Counted from the stretch's first letter, positions 39,776 to 49,314 are shown. The stretch is 64,000 nucleotides of DNA from JBBQUN01 sp963717115 (GCA_963717115.1 CAVQVO010000017.1:558001-622000), one strand, 5' to 3'. Made by a program: numbers and translations. The notes: generated from the sequence alone by a model not told the origin.

Positions 39776-40681
39776 ATGGACATCGGAATCTTCTCGGGGG
39801 CAGCGGGCGCGATCGGCATCGAGGGGTTGCTCACCGACGTGAAGGCGGCGGCCGACGGCGGCTTCGACACGTACTGGTTGCCCCAGATCGTCGGCCAGGC
39901 CGAAGCCATGAACCTCATCGGCGTGGTCGCCCAACAGGTTCCCGGCATCCGGTTCGGCACCTCGGTCGTACCGACCTATCCACGGCACCCGATGGTCATG
40001 GCCGAGCAGGCGCTCACGACGAGCCTGCTCACCGGGGGTCGGTTCACCCTCGGGATCGGGCTCTCACACCAACCGGTGGTCGAGGGCATGTGGGGGCTGT
40101 CGTTCGACAAGCCGGTCCGCCATGCCCGCGAGTACCTCGACGCGCTGATGCCGCTGCTCGCCGGCGAGACCACGTCGGTGTCGGGCGAGACCATCACCGC
40201 CCGCGGCAAGCTCGAGATCCGGGCCGAGGCGCCCCCGGTGCTCGTCGCGGCGCTCGGTCCGCAGATGCTCAAGTTGGCCGGCGCCCGCTGCGACGGGACC
40301 ATCACCTGGATGACCGGGGCCGCCACCATCGCCGATCTCACGGCCCCGACGATCACGGCGGCTGCCGTTGCCGCCGGGCGACCGGCCCCCCAGATCGTGG
40401 CCGGGATGCCGATCTGGGTGACCGACGACGTCGAGGCGGCGCGGACCAATGCCGCCAAGACCTTCCAGATCTACGGTCAGCTCCCGTCGTACCGCGCCAT
40501 GCTCGACCGTGAGGGCTGTGCCGGGCCTGCCGATCTCGCCATCATCGGCGACGAAGCCGCCTGCGGGGCGAGGATCGACGAACTCGCGGCATCCGGTGTC
40601 ACCCACTTCGCAGCATCGGAGTTCGCCGCCAACCAGGAGGATCGGGCCCGCACTCGGGCGTTCCTCGCCGGGCGGCTCTGA
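39776..40681 (+). CDS. LLM-class F420-dependent oxidoreductase
   Basis: A 301-residue luciferase-like (beta/alpha)8 protein. The typical segments are AADGGFDTYWLPQI, then IRFGTSVVPTYPRHP, then GRFTLGIGLSH and ALGPQMLKLAG. In actinobacteria such proteins usually use F420 rather than FMN. A C-terminal substrate-loop region, GVTHFAASEFAA, follows. It lies between an amidohydrolase and a DinB-like gene on the same strand. The substrate is unknown. Confidence 0.83.
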   Translation: MDIGIFSGAAGAIGIEGLLTDVKAAADGGFDTYWLPQIVGQAEAMNLIGVVAQQVPGIRFGTSVVPTYPRHPMVMAEQALTTSLLTGGRFTLGIGLSHQPVVEGMWGLSFDKPVRHAREYLDALMPLLAGETTSVSGETITARGKLEIRAEAPPVLVAALGPQMLKLAGARCDGTITWMTGAATIADLTAPTITAAAVAAGRPAPQIVAGMPIWVTDDVEAARTNAAKTFQIYGQLPSYRAMLDREGCAGPADLAIIGDEAACGARIDELAASGVTHFAASEFAANQEDRARTRAFLAGRL

Positions 40682-40705
40682 TCACCGTCGAGTAGGTTGG
40701 CCGCC

Positions 40706-41263
40706 ATGACCACCCAGCCGCTCCGACAAGCCATGGCCACCACCCGTTCGGTTCTGGCCGGCGTCACGGCGGACCAGCTGGCGAACGACACCCCGTGCGC
40801 CTCGTGGAAGGTCTCCGACCTCATCAACCACATCGTGGGCGGTCAGTACTTCTTCCTCGCCGGCGTCACCGGGACACCGCCGGCCGGGGGCGAGGTCGAC
40901 CATTCGGCGGGCGACTACCTCTCGTCGTTCGACGAGGCCTCGGGCAAGGTCGTCGAGGCCTTCTCGGCCGACGGGGTGCTCGAGAAGATGTTCACCCTTC
41001 CCTTCGGGGAGATGCCCGGTTCGGCCTTCATGGGCCTCGTGGTCACCGACACGTTCCAGCACGGCTGGGACCTCGCCAAGGCCACCGGTCAAGGCACCGA
41101 TCTCGCCCCCGAGCTCGCCGCGGCCATCCTGGCGCAGGCCCGTGCGGCCATCCAGGACGGCTTCCGGGGCCCCGAGGGGGCGCCGTTCGGTCCCGAGCAG
41201 ACGGCGACCGACGGCGCGTCGAACGCCGACCGGTTGGCGGCGTTCCTGGGCCGCTCGGTCTGA
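40706..41263 (+). CDS. TIGR03086/DinB-like metal-binding protein (mycothiol-dependent type)
   Basis: A 185-residue four-helix protein with TPCASWKVSDLINHIVGG (first metal His) and DTFQHGWDLAKATGQG (second His). This is the pattern of TIGR03086 and mycothiol maleylpyruvate-isomerase-like proteins, which bind a divalent metal and often use mycothiol. ATG 40706 is used rather than TTG 40697. Partner enzymes and substrate are unknown; mycothiol use is family knowledge, not shown here. Confidence 0.8.
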   Translation: MTTQPLRQAMATTRSVLAGVTADQLANDTPCASWKVSDLINHIVGGQYFFLAGVTGTPPAGGEVDHSAGDYLSSFDEASGKVVEAFSADGVLEKMFTLPFGEMPGSAFMGLVVTDTFQHGWDLAKATGQGTDLAPELAAAILAQARAAIQDGFRGPEGAPFGPEQTATDGASNADRLAAFLGRSV

Positions 41264-41285
41264 GACCGTCGGCCAACCGACCGGA

Positions 41286-41819
41286 TCAGCCGGCGGAGGT
41301 CAGGGCCACGGTGCCGAGATCGACGGTTTCGGCACTGCCATCGAAGGAGTTGGCCGAGTTCGTCGTGTAGAGCATGGTGCCGTCGGCATCGGTGATGATC
41401 ACGCGCAGCGAGTACTTGTAGCTCGCGTCGATCGTCTCGCGGTCGACCACGATCTCGAACGGCATCGGTGAGGTCTGATCGGTGATCTCGATGGTGCTCT
41501 CGGCCGCCGGCTCGGCGTCGAGGACGGTGAGGTCGTTGACCTGGACCACGATGACGTTGCCGGCGGCGAAGGCCGCGGCATCGGCTTCGATCTCGCCCAT
41601 GATGGGCAGCGACGTCGCGATGTCGACCTCACCGGTCTCGGCCATGTCGGTCTCGGTGTCCTCGGCTGCGCTGTCGTCGGCTGCGCTGTCGTCGGTGCCG
41701 GCGTCTTCGGTCGTTGCGTCGCCGGCGGCATCGGTGGCCTGATCGTCATCGGAGGAGCCGCAGGACGCGGCGCCGATGGTGAGCGCGAGGGCGGCGAGGA
41801 GGCTGAGGAGCTTGGTCAT
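41286..41819 (-). CDS. YbaY-like lipoprotein
   Basis: A 177-residue lipoprotein: signal with lipobox GAASC, then a ~40-residue Asp/Ala/Thr linker, then a ~100-residue beta-rich domain. NVIVVQVNDLTVLDA, then SPMPFEIVVDRETIDASYKY and LRVIITDADGTMLYTT, recall the YbaY family of surface lipoproteins (often META/YbaY-type folds). The linker style matches the binding protein at 29.4-30.4 kb. Function is unknown. It converges with the DinB-like gene. Confidence 0.7.
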   Translation of the reverse strand: MTKLLSLLAALALTIGAASCGSSDDDQATDAAGDATTEDAGTDDSAADDSAAEDTETDMAETGEVDIATSLPIMGEIEADAAAFAAGNVIVVQVNDLTVLDAEPAAESTIEITDQTSPMPFEIVVDRETIDASYKYSLRVIITDADGTMLYTTNSANSFDGSAETVDLGTVALTSAG

Positions 41820-42135
41820 GGTGGATCAGACTTTCGTGAAACGGTCGAAGTGGCTCGGGATCGAGCAGCAACCGCCGTGTCTACCGAGCGGCTGACCAGG
41901 TTGAATGTGAAATCCGTCATGCGAGGTTCGGCCGTGGTTGCGGGAATCACCGCCGAGGGGGAGGCCGATCCGCACCTCGGGAAACGCCGGAATCGGCCCC
42001 GGTGCAGGTGTTTCGAAAGACGAAGCACTTCGTCGGCGGGCGGGCTGGGGCCGGCCGGGCGGCGAGCGCGTCACGGCGAGGTGTGACCGATTTCATGGTC
42101 CCGGCGCGCTCGCCGGATCAACCCGGCGCCCTGGC
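41820..42135. other. 316-base intergenic region between divergent genes
   Basis: No convincing gene is seen: the short open frames here lack codon bias of the neighbours and any recognised motif. It should hold the promoters of the YbaY-like and membrane-protein genes. One small hairpin, GACGAAG-CA-CTTCGTC, lies at 42019-42034. No copy of the palindromic repeat is present. Confidence 0.6.
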
Positions 42136-43560
42136 ATGCTGAGACCGATGTCTGCCCCGGGCTCACGACTGAGCGACGACCTCTACAGTCTGTACCTCGC
42201 CGGAATCGCCTGGCTCCTGCTCCCCGTCTACGGCAACGGTCTCGCCGTTGTCCTCCCGAGCGACTTCGGTGGCTTCGCCCGAACTCTCGATCTGCTGGCG
42301 GCCGGCGCCATCGTCTCGGCGGCCTGGATCGGGTATCGAGGCGGGCCGTTCCTGGTCAACCGAGCGGGCGTGATCCACGAACTCGGTTCTCCTCGCTCGC
42401 GTCGATCGTCGATGTTGCCTCGGCTCCTGCGCCAGGGTGTGGCCTATGCCGCCCTGGCGGCGATCGCGGTCACCGTGCTCCTGGCGATGAGCGACGCCGA
42501 GTCCTTCGGTTTCGCCGAGGCCGGGAAGACCTCGGTCGTCGCCATCGCCGCCATGCTCATCGCCGTCGCCCAGGCCGAGTGCTGGTTGATCGTGTGGAAG
42601 GGAGACCATCCGCCGAGGCCGGCGATCATCGCCAGCAACGTCGTCGTCGCCGGTGGCATCGTCGCACTCGTCGCGTTCGGGCAGTCACTCGAGACCTGGA
42701 TCGGCGCCCTCGCCCTGGCAGCCGGTCTCGCCGTTTCGGGAACGGCGGCCATCGTCTTGCTGGAGCGGGTTCCCGTCGATCACCTCTGGAAGCGGGCCTC
42801 GGCCCTGGAAGACATGCGGTCGGCGATGCTCAGCTTCGACTTCCAGCAGGTGCTGGTCAATCTCCGGCGCGCCGTCGACCATTCCGAGGGGCGACGGGTC
42901 CGCGTCCGCCTGGCCCGCCGGTGGATGCCCCTGCAGTTGTGGCGGTACCTCGCCTCGATCGAGCACGGCATCGTGGCCCGCCTCGGCCAGTTCGCGGTCT
43001 CGGGGCTCGCCATCGCCGCCTTCCTGGTCTTCGCCGACCCCGCCGACGGGGTCGTCGCCCTGGCCATCGCCGGCATCGGGTTCGTGGTCGGGATCGAGCT
43101 GTCGGCGCCCGTTGCCTCGACCGCAGGACAGTCCGTCTTCGTGGTGCACTACCCGCGCACGTCGATCCCCATCCTTCGGCGCCAGGTGGCGACGGCCACC
43201 GTGCTCGCCGCCGTACTCGCCTCCGCATCGATGGGTTGGAAGATCGCCATCGACCCGACGGTCGGACTGGCGATCCTCGGATTGCTGGCCTTCGGCACGC
43301 TCGCCGCCTCGGCCCAGGGCCGCCTCGGCTCGCCCGACGTCGCCCAGATGGCATCGATCCTCGGTCCGAGCGGAATCGGGCCGGCCCTGTGGGCCCGTGC
43401 CCTGCTCGGCCCACTGCTCACCCTCGGGCTCACCATCGTCGTCTCGCACGGTTGGCTCCACCCCGATCCCTCACGCGGTCCCTGGCCATCGCTGGTGCTC
43501 GTGCTCGTCGTCATCGCCGCCGTGGTGGCCACCTACCCGATGGAGAAACGCAGCGCATGA
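42136..43560 (+). CDS. Multi-span membrane protein, probable ABC exporter permease
   Basis: A hydrophobic protein of about 474 residues with some ten predicted spans, for example LYLAGIAWLLLPVYGNGLAV and LAIAAFLVFADPADGVVALAI. A basic cytosolic stretch lies in the middle (residues ~235-275). It resembles the permease halves of ABC-2-type or bacteriocin-type exporters only by layout. Its stop overlaps the ATG of an ABC ATPase (ATGA), which makes a transporter pair likely. Starts at 42136 and 42148 are both possible; no strong ribosome-binding site is seen. Confidence 0.62.
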   Translation: MLRPMSAPGSRLSDDLYSLYLAGIAWLLLPVYGNGLAVVLPSDFGGFARTLDLLAAGAIVSAAWIGYRGGPFLVNRAGVIHELGSPRSRRSSMLPRLLRQGVAYAALAAIAVTVLLAMSDAESFGFAEAGKTSVVAIAAMLIAVAQAECWLIVWKGDHPPRPAIIASNVVVAGGIVALVAFGQSLETWIGALALAAGLAVSGTAAIVLLERVPVDHLWKRASALEDMRSAMLSFDFQQVLVNLRRAVDHSEGRRVRVRLARRWMPLQLWRYLASIEHGIVARLGQFAVSGLAIAAFLVFADPADGVVALAIAGIGFVVGIELSAPVASTAGQSVFVVHYPRTSIPILRRQVATATVLAAVLASASMGWKIAIDPTVGLAILGLLAFGTLAASAQGRLGSPDVAQMASILGPSGIGPALWARALLGPLLTLGLTIVVSHGWLHPDPSRGPWPSLVLVLVVIAAVVATYPMEKRSA

Positions 43561-44312
43561 TCGTCATCGAACGGCTCCGCCAGGACTACGGCAAGACCAC
43601 GGCACTGTCGGTCGATCACGAGGTGATCGAGGCCGGGACGACTGCGCTCGTCGGTCACAACGGCGCCGGGAAGTCGACCCTGCTCATGATCACCGCCGGT
43701 CTGATCCGCCCCACGACCGGCTCGGTCACGATCGACGGCAACCCGGCCGGGGGTCGCGGCGCCCGAGCGTTGGTGAGCTTCGTGCCCGATCAGCCGGCGC
43801 TCTTCGACGACCTGACCCTGTGGGACCAGATGGTCTACGTGGCCCGCCTGCACGCCCGCTCCGAGCCCGACGAGCAGTCGACCCGTCTGGTCGAGATCCT
43901 CGATGCCTTCGATCTGCTCGAACGGTTCCCCAACGCGATGAGCAAGGGCCAGCGGCAGAAGGCGAGCCTGCTCGTCGCAACGGCCCGCCCGTGCACGGTC
44001 CTGCTGGCCGACGAGCCGACGACGGGCCTCGACGCCTCGTCCAAGGCGGCCTTCATCAGCGCCCTCGGCGAACTGGTCGCCGGTGGGATGTCGGTGATCT
44101 CGAGCACCCACGACGACGAGCTGATCCAGACCTGCGATCGCTCGTTGCATCTCCGCGGCGGGCGCATCGTCGATGAGCGCTCCGGATCGACCTCGCCTCC
44201 CGACGAACCCAGCATCGAGTCGGCCGACCGAACGCCCCCCTCGTCGCTCAAGCCCGGTCAGCGTCCCGACCGCTGGTCACGGGGCGGCGCGTCCCGGGAT
44301 CCGATCGACTGA
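43557..44312 (+). CDS. ABC transporter ATP-binding protein (exporter type)
   Basis: A 251-residue ATPase. Walker A is GHNGAGKST, the signature is AMSKGQRQKASLLVA, Walker B is VLLADEPTTGLD and the switch His is in SSTHDDEL. The LSKGQRQ-type signature and short length are typical of ABC-2 export ATPases (CcmA/YxlF-like). It overlaps the upstream membrane protein by ATGA. A Ser/Pro-rich, charged C-terminal tail of about 45 residues is unusual. The exported substrate is unknown. Confidence 0.85.
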   Translation: MIVIERLRQDYGKTTALSVDHEVIEAGTTALVGHNGAGKSTLLMITAGLIRPTTGSVTIDGNPAGGRGARALVSFVPDQPALFDDLTLWDQMVYVARLHARSEPDEQSTRLVEILDAFDLLERFPNAMSKGQRQKASLLVATARPCTVLLADEPTTGLDASSKAAFISALGELVAGGMSVISSTHDDELIQTCDRSLHLRGGRIVDERSGSTSPPDEPSIESADRTPPSSLKPGQRPDRWSRGGASRDPID

Positions 44313-44381
44313 TCCGGGCCGGACGGCGCCGAGGGGTGGCGGCGCTGGACGGGGGCACGCCGAGCCCCCAGACTGCTCGAC

Positions 44382-45215
44382 ATGTCGATGCCCCGTGATC
44401 TGATCGGTCTGACCCTCACACTCGACGACGGTGTCGCAGAGCTACGGATCGATCATCCGCCGATCAACCTCATCGACGCCGACCTCTATCGGTCGCTGCG
44501 GGCGGCGGTCGCCTGGGCGGCGAGCGAGTCCGAGGTGCGGGTCGTGGTGCTCCGCAGTGCCAACCCCGAGTTCTTCCTGGCCCACTTCGATGTCGGGCTG
44601 ATCCTCGCGACCCCGATCGATCGTCCGGCCGAACGATCGTCGGAACTGCATGCGTTCCATCACCTGGCCGAACTCCTGCGGACGATGCCCAAGCCGACCA
44701 TCGCCCAGATCGACGGCCGGGTCGGGGGTGGTGGCGGTGAGCTGGCGGCGTCGTGTGACATGCGGTTCGGAGACCGGGATCGCGCGGTGCTGTGTCAGAT
44801 GGAGGTCCCGCTCGGGATCCTGCCCGGCGGTTCGGGTACCCAGCGGCTTCCCCGGCTCGTCGGACGAGGCCCGGCGATGGAGATCATCCTCGGCGGCGAC
44901 GACATCGATGCCGTCACGCTCGAGCGTTGGGGCTGGCTCAACCGGGCCCTCCCCGCCCCGGAACTGACCGGGTTCGTGGACCGCCTCGCCCGCCGGATGT
45001 CAGGATTCCCGCCCGACGCCGTTGCCCGGGCGAAGGCGTCGACGCTCGGTGCCGAACCCGACCCGGTGCCCGGGCTCCTCGACGAGGCGTTCCTCTTCCA
45101 GGAGACCCTGCGGTCGCCGTCGGCCCCGGTTCGGATGCGGAACTTCCTGGAGCGGGGCGGCCAGACGCCCGAGGGCGAGCGGCGGGTCGGCGAGCTGGGG
45201 GCGGAGCTGTTCTAG
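44382..45215 (+). CDS. Enoyl-CoA hydratase/isomerase family protein
   Basis: A 277-residue crotonase-fold protein. The oxyanion-hole segment IDGRVGGGGGELAASCDMRF and MEVPLGILPGGSGTQRLPRL, with a Glu at the usual catalytic position, support hydratase-like activity. The segment corresponding to the first oxyanion strand, FFLAHFDVGL, deviates from the usual AGADL form. The C-terminal helix pair is shorter than typical. The pathway partner is not obvious; the acyl-CoA ligase lies 7 kb upstream. Confidence 0.8.
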   Translation: MSMPRDLIGLTLTLDDGVAELRIDHPPINLIDADLYRSLRAAVAWAASESEVRVVVLRSANPEFFLAHFDVGLILATPIDRPAERSSELHAFHHLAELLRTMPKPTIAQIDGRVGGGGGELAASCDMRFGDRDRAVLCQMEVPLGILPGGSGTQRLPRLVGRGPAMEIILGGDDIDAVTLERWGWLNRALPAPELTGFVDRLARRMSGFPPDAVARAKASTLGAEPDPVPGLLDEAFLFQETLRSPSAPVRMRNFLERGGQTPEGERRVGELGAELF

Positions 45216-45224
45216 ACGCGGGCA

Positions 45225-45238
45225 CGGGCGACCGCCCG
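45225..45238. terminator. Short GC hairpin between convergent genes
   Basis: CGGGCG (45225-45230) pairs with CGCCCG (45233-45238) around AC. It lies between the convergent enoyl-CoA hydratase and small RHH-like genes. The 2-base loop is tight and there is no T-tract, so this is a weak call. Confidence 0.25.
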
Positions 45239-45251
45239 AGAGACCTCGTCG

Positions 45252-45482
45252 TCAGGACCGGCGGCGTCGCAGTGCGTCGATCCGGCGGGCGTCGCGTACC
45301 AGCGCGTCGATGGAGTCGTCCACCTCGGCGTCGGAGCCGTTCGCATCGGGCAGCAGGCGCCGGCTGATGACCTCGAGCAGGGCGCTGACCGTCACGCCGT
45401 GTTCGGTCGCGAACTCATGCCACTGGTCGTGGGCGTCGGCGCTGACGTAGGCGTGGATGGCTCGGCGGTTGGGGGTGTCCAT
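45252..45482 (-). CDS. Small hypothetical protein, possible ribbon-helix-helix
   Basis: A 76-residue protein. AIHAYVSADAHDQWHEFATE, then GVTVSALLEVISRRLL, has the strand-helix-helix spacing of RHH DNA-binding proteins. A charged tail, DALVRDARRIDALRRRRS, follows. ATG 45482 has an AGGA box. No toxin gene is adjacent, so an antitoxin role is not supported. Function is unknown. Confidence 0.55.
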   Translation of the reverse strand: MDTPNRRAIHAYVSADAHDQWHEFATEHGVTVSALLEVISRRLLPDANGSDAEVDDSIDALVRDARRIDALRRRRS

Positions 45483-45572
45483 GACGGGGTCCTGGGATGG
45501 GGAACGACGACGGGCGGGTTCTCGCCGGCACGCTCATCTGCCGCCGTGCCGCCCTGAAGCGCCGATTCTTCT

Positions 45573-46097
45573 TCATTCCGGACGAACGTTCAATGCGAAG
45601 CGGCCGATCAGGAGATCCACGGTCGTCGACCGCTCGTCGGGATGGACGGTGGCCAGGACGAGCGCCGGGTCGGGGACCGTCCAGGTCGGGTCGTCCACCT
45701 CGGCCCGCCGCACCCGGATGGTGGGTAGGCCGGCCGAGCGATAGCCCTCGACGATCACGATGTCGACGGTCGGGAAGAAGAGTCGGACCAGGTCGCGCAG
45801 CGGCGGCGATCGGCCATCGTCGCTCATCCAGGCCACCTGATTCGCCCCGACGAGCAGCGTCTCGGCGCCGGCGGCCCGATGCCGCCAGGAGTCCTTGCCT
45901 TCGGTGTCGAGTTCGATCCGGTGGGCGTCGTGCTTCACGGCTCCGACCCGCAACCCTCGTGCGACGAGGTCACCGATCACCGCCTCGACGAGCGCCGTCT
46001 TGCCGGTGCCCGATGGAGCGACGAAGGACACCATCGGCGGGAGCGCGTCGTCCGGCGGCGCGGCAGGTTTCGGATCGGGTTCGGCGGTCGATGGCAT
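45573..46097 (-). CDS. mobB: Molybdopterin-guanine dinucleotide biosynthesis protein MobB
   Basis: A P-loop GTP-binding protein of 174 residues (153 if started at 46034). Walker A is SFVAPSGTGKTALVEA. The family motifs VGAVKHDAHRIELDTEGKDS and VIVEGYRSAGLPTIRV follow. MobB supports loading of the molybdenum cofactor with GMP. No mobA, moa or moe gene is in view; the orphan modA lies 33 kb upstream. The ATG 46097 start would overlap the region of the divergent GGDEF-EAL gene, so the internal ATG at 46034 may be the true start. Confidence 0.85.
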   Translation of the reverse strand: MPSTAEPDPKPAAPPDDALPPMVSFVAPSGTGKTALVEAVIGDLVARGLRVGAVKHDAHRIELDTEGKDSWRHRAAGAETLLVGANQVAWMSDDGRSPPLRDLVRLFFPTVDIVIVEGYRSAGLPTIRVRRAEVDDPTWTVPDPALVLATVHPDERSTTVDLLIGRFALNVRPE

Positions 46098-46158
46098 GGC
46101 CCGAGGGTTGTACTACGTGGGGGAGGACTTGGCGAGTGCCCCGCCGGACCCCCGACTC

Positions 46159-48540
46159 ATGACCCTCGCCACCGAGTCGATGCTCCAGACCATGCAAGGC
46201 GCTCGATCGGCCATCGAGGATGACCAGGGGGTGTCGAACGCGGAACGATCCGCCGACGCCACCACCGGCGCGCCGAGCCAACCCGCCGTCCCCGCTCGGA
46301 GTCGCCGGCGGGATCGGGAACTGCAGGCCGAACTCTCGACCATCGAGCGTCTCCAGCGACTCGTGCACGACATCCTGGTGGAGTTCGAACACCTCGACGT
46401 CGAATCGATCGGATCCGGCGTCGACGGGGCCCTCGACCGACTCGGTCGCTTCCTCGAGGTCGACCGCTGCTCGCTGTACGAGACCGGCGATGGCTGGATC
46501 CGGAACACCCACGGATGGTGCGCCGACGGGCTCGAGATGGCGGCTGACCCCCTGACCTCCGTCGCGATCGAGGACCTCGAGCCGTGGTTCGAGGCCTTCG
46601 ACCGTGACGAGGAGGTCGTGATCGATCGCGTCGCCGGACCCCGTCACGATCGAACCGACGACCCGGATCGGCTCGCGACGCTGGGGATTCGTTCACTGTT
46701 GGCCGTTCCCCTTCGGGCCCAACACGGAACCCATGGGTTCCTCGGCTTCCAATCGGTCGGGTCGCCACGGAGCTACTCGCCCATCGAGGTCGGCATGCTC
46801 CGATCGCTGGCGGGCGCCATCACCTCGGCGGTGATCCGGCAGCGTTCCCATCGTGAACGACGGCGGGCCGAGGCCCGGCTGAGTGCCCTCACCCGGCACG
46901 CCCGGGATCATGCCCTGCTGATGGACGAAGCCGGCCACGTCTCGTATGCCAGCGAATCCTGGTCGTCGATCGACCTCAGTCCCGGTCAGCTGCTGGGGCA
47001 CCGCTGGATGGATCGTCTCGGCGAGAACGCCCGGACCGGTCTGGTCCTCATGATCGATCGAATCGTCACGCGGGAGCCGGGCACGGTCCGGTCCGAAACG
47101 CTCGACATCGAGGTCACGACCGACGGCGGGCAGGCCCTGTGGCTCGAAGTTGCCGTGCACGACCAACGCGACGACCCCGAGATCGACGCCCTCGTGCTGC
47201 ACGGCCGCGACGTGACCGATCGCAAACTCGCCGAGGAAGAGCGCGTGATCGCCTCGTTCACCGACCCGGTGACGGGACTCGGCAACCGGTCCTATCTCGA
47301 GGCCAAGCTCGCCGAGAGCCTGTCGACGGCGGCGGGACAGGGCCGCCAGGTCGCCCTGCTGTTCCTCGACCTCGATCGGTTCAAGCTCATCAACGACAGC
47401 CACGGCCACACGATCGGGGATCTGGTCCTGGCCCGGGTGGGGCGGCGCCTGAGCGGGCTGGTGCGCGGCGGCGACCTCGTCGCCCGCTTCGGCGGCGACG
47501 AGTTCGTGGTGCTCGTGAACGACGTCGAATCGATGCCGGCCCTCGAGGCCATCGCCGATCGGATCCGTCTCGCCCTGAGCGAGCCGATCGAGCTCGACAC
47601 CATGACGCTGCGGTTGTCGGTGTCGGTGGGGATCGCAGCCGCCGACGACTCCTCGGCCGAGTCGGCGTCGCTGCTGCGAGATGCCGACATCGCGATGTAC
47701 CGGGCGAAGGACCGGGGCCGCAACCGCCTGGCGACCTTCGACCACGAGGCCCGTCGAGAGGTCAGCCGACGAAACGACATCCTCCAACGACTGCCCGACG
47801 CCGTCGAGGCGGGTCTGATCGTTCCCCACCTGCAGCCGATCGTCGAGCTGACGAACGGCTCGATCATCGGTGCGGAGGCCCTCGCCCGTTGGGACGATCC
47901 GATCATCGGACCGGTGGCCCCCGACGAGTTCATCTCGGTCGCCGAGGAGACCGGGTTGATCGTGCCGCTGGGTCTCTCGATGCTCGAGCACTCGCTGCAG
48001 GCGGCTTCGACCTGGCCGACCCGATACACCATCTCGGTCAATCTCTCTCCGGGGCAGCTCGTCGAGCCGACCCTGGCGGCGCAGGTCGCGACGCTCCTCG
48101 ACCGCTACGCGTTCGACCCGACGCGTCTGTGCCTCGAGGTGACCGAGAGCTCGCTGATGGCGAATCTCGATCGGGGTGTGGAACTCCTGCTCCGGTTGCG
48201 TTCCCTGGGTGTGACGCTGGCGATGGACGACTTCGGTACGGGTTTCTCGTCGCTGTCGATGCTGCGGCGACTCCCGGTCGACATCTTGAAGATCGACCGG
48301 GCGTTCGTGAGCGGTCATCGAGGGGACACCGGCGGCGACGCCCGCCTCGTCCGTGCCGTGATCGGCTTGGCCGAGGAGTTCGGGATGATGACGCTCGCCG
48401 AAGGCATCGAAACCGATGCCCAGCGACTCGAGCTGCGCCGGCAGGGTTGCCGGCGGGGTCAGGGATACCTGTTCGGCAAGGCCGTCCCGCCCGATCGGTT
48501 CGCGGCGTCGATCGGCGTCGAGCAGCCTCGCAGCGCCTGA
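46159..48540 (+). CDS. GAF-PAS-GGDEF-EAL cyclic-di-GMP signalling protein
   Basis: A cytosolic signalling protein of about 793 residues. A coiled N-terminal stretch is followed by a GAF domain (~70-225), a PAS domain (~235-350), GGDEF (~365-525) and EAL (~540-785). The GGDEF motif is exact at 445-449 (RFGGDEFVVLV). EAL is exact at 573-575, with DDFGTGFSSLSML, ILKIDRAFV and AEGIET also intact. Both synthesis and hydrolysis of cyclic-di-GMP are thus possible. There are no membrane spans, so the signal is internal (small molecule or redox). ATG 46159 is used; ATG 46096 would add 21 residues and overlap the mobB start. Confidence 0.85.
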   Translation: MTLATESMLQTMQGARSAIEDDQGVSNAERSADATTGAPSQPAVPARSRRRDRELQAELSTIERLQRLVHDILVEFEHLDVESIGSGVDGALDRLGRFLEVDRCSLYETGDGWIRNTHGWCADGLEMAADPLTSVAIEDLEPWFEAFDRDEEVVIDRVAGPRHDRTDDPDRLATLGIRSLLAVPLRAQHGTHGFLGFQSVGSPRSYSPIEVGMLRSLAGAITSAVIRQRSHRERRRAEARLSALTRHARDHALLMDEAGHVSYASESWSSIDLSPGQLLGHRWMDRLGENARTGLVLMIDRIVTREPGTVRSETLDIEVTTDGGQALWLEVAVHDQRDDPEIDALVLHGRDVTDRKLAEEERVIASFTDPVTGLGNRSYLEAKLAESLSTAAGQGRQVALLFLDLDRFKLINDSHGHTIGDLVLARVGRRLSGLVRGGDLVARFGGDEFVVLVNDVESMPALEAIADRIRLALSEPIELDTMTLRLSVSVGIAAADDSSAESASLLRDADIAMYRAKDRGRNRLATFDHEARREVSRRNDILQRLPDAVEAGLIVPHLQPIVELTNGSIIGAEALARWDDPIIGPVAPDEFISVAEETGLIVPLGLSMLEHSLQAASTWPTRYTISVNLSPGQLVEPTLAAQVATLLDRYAFDPTRLCLEVTESSLMANLDRGVELLLRLRSLGVTLAMDDFGTGFSSLSMLRRLPVDILKIDRAFVSGHRGDTGGDARLVRAVIGLAEEFGMMTLAEGIETDAQRLELRRQGCRRGQGYLFGKAVPPDRFAASIGVEQPRSA

Positions 48541-48591
48541 GCGCGCTCAAGTTTCGGTCGTCCTCGGCCGTTACCGATACCAGTGGAAACC

Positions 48592-49233
48592 ATGCCTTCC
48601 CCCTCGACACGACGTCGGACCGGACGGGTCGCCAATCGCGATCGCGCCGGCCGGATCGAGGTCTGTACCGCCGACGGTCGGCCGCCGGGCGGGCGTTGGC
48701 CCGAGCTCGTCGACCTCGAGCGGCCGTGGGAACTCACCAAGGTCGCCGGCTCGGTCGGTCTGCTGGTGTTGTCCACCTCGGTGCTCGGAATGCCTCTGGT
48801 GGGGCTCGGCTGTGCGGTCGGTGCGGTGACCCTCGGTGTCGGGCAGATCGTCGGCGACCGTCGGCATCCCCGGATCGGAGCGGCCCTCGACCCCCGGGCG
48901 AAGGCCACCGGCGAGGCCGTGATCCGCAGCCGTGGCGATTGGTGCGTGGTTCGCGTCGATGGCCGGGGCTCGGCGCCATGGCGAGCGACGGTGGTGCGCT
49001 TTCGGGCCCAGCCGGTGTCCGGTGCGCACCGCGATGGCCCCTACGAGGTGACGGGCCGGGCGATCTGGCACCGCGATCTCTCGACGGGCGCCAACACGAT
49101 CGGGCTCGAGATCGGACAGGACCTGCCGGCGACCGGCGCCGATGCCCGGTCCGAGACGTGGTACGAGCTACGAGTGCACACCGTCGACGGTCGCCGCCTC
49201 GCCGCCCGTCGGGTGGTCGTCGTGAGGTCCTGA
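48592..49233 (+). CDS. Putative membrane protein with one or two spans, function unknown
   Basis: A 213-residue protein. A basic N-terminal region precedes a hydrophobic hairpin (about 50-85, LLVLSTSVLGMPLVGLGCAV). A C-terminal domain of ~120 residues is rich in beta strands and has no enzyme motif. ATG 48592 follows GTGGAAA. It lies 51 bases after the GGDEF-EAL gene, so it might be a co-transcribed effector (inference). Confidence 0.6.
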   Translation: MPSPSTRRRTGRVANRDRAGRIEVCTADGRPPGGRWPELVDLERPWELTKVAGSVGLLVLSTSVLGMPLVGLGCAVGAVTLGVGQIVGDRRHPRIGAALDPRAKATGEAVIRSRGDWCVVRVDGRGSAPWRATVVRFRAQPVSGAHRDGPYEVTGRAIWHRDLSTGANTIGLEIGQDLPATGADARSETWYELRVHTVDGRRLAARRVVVVRS

Positions 49234-49314
49234 GGCCGGCGTGAGGCCCTGAACCCGGCGAGATGCCAAGATGCGGGCGGCGTTCGTCCGACGCCACGCT
49301 CCGGGAGGACCACC

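Noticed and set aside
42019..42034. Small hairpin in the intergenic gap as a fourth copy of the repeat family.
   Set aside because: Only the TTTCGA start nearby is similar; the stem sequence is unrelated.
41816..42086. Short open frames in the 316-base gap.
   Set aside because: No ribosome-binding site, conserved motif or coding-like composition.
45252..45482. Antitoxin of a toxin-antitoxin pair.
   Set aside because: The RHH-like protein has no adjacent toxin gene; neighbours are an enoyl-CoA hydratase and MobB.
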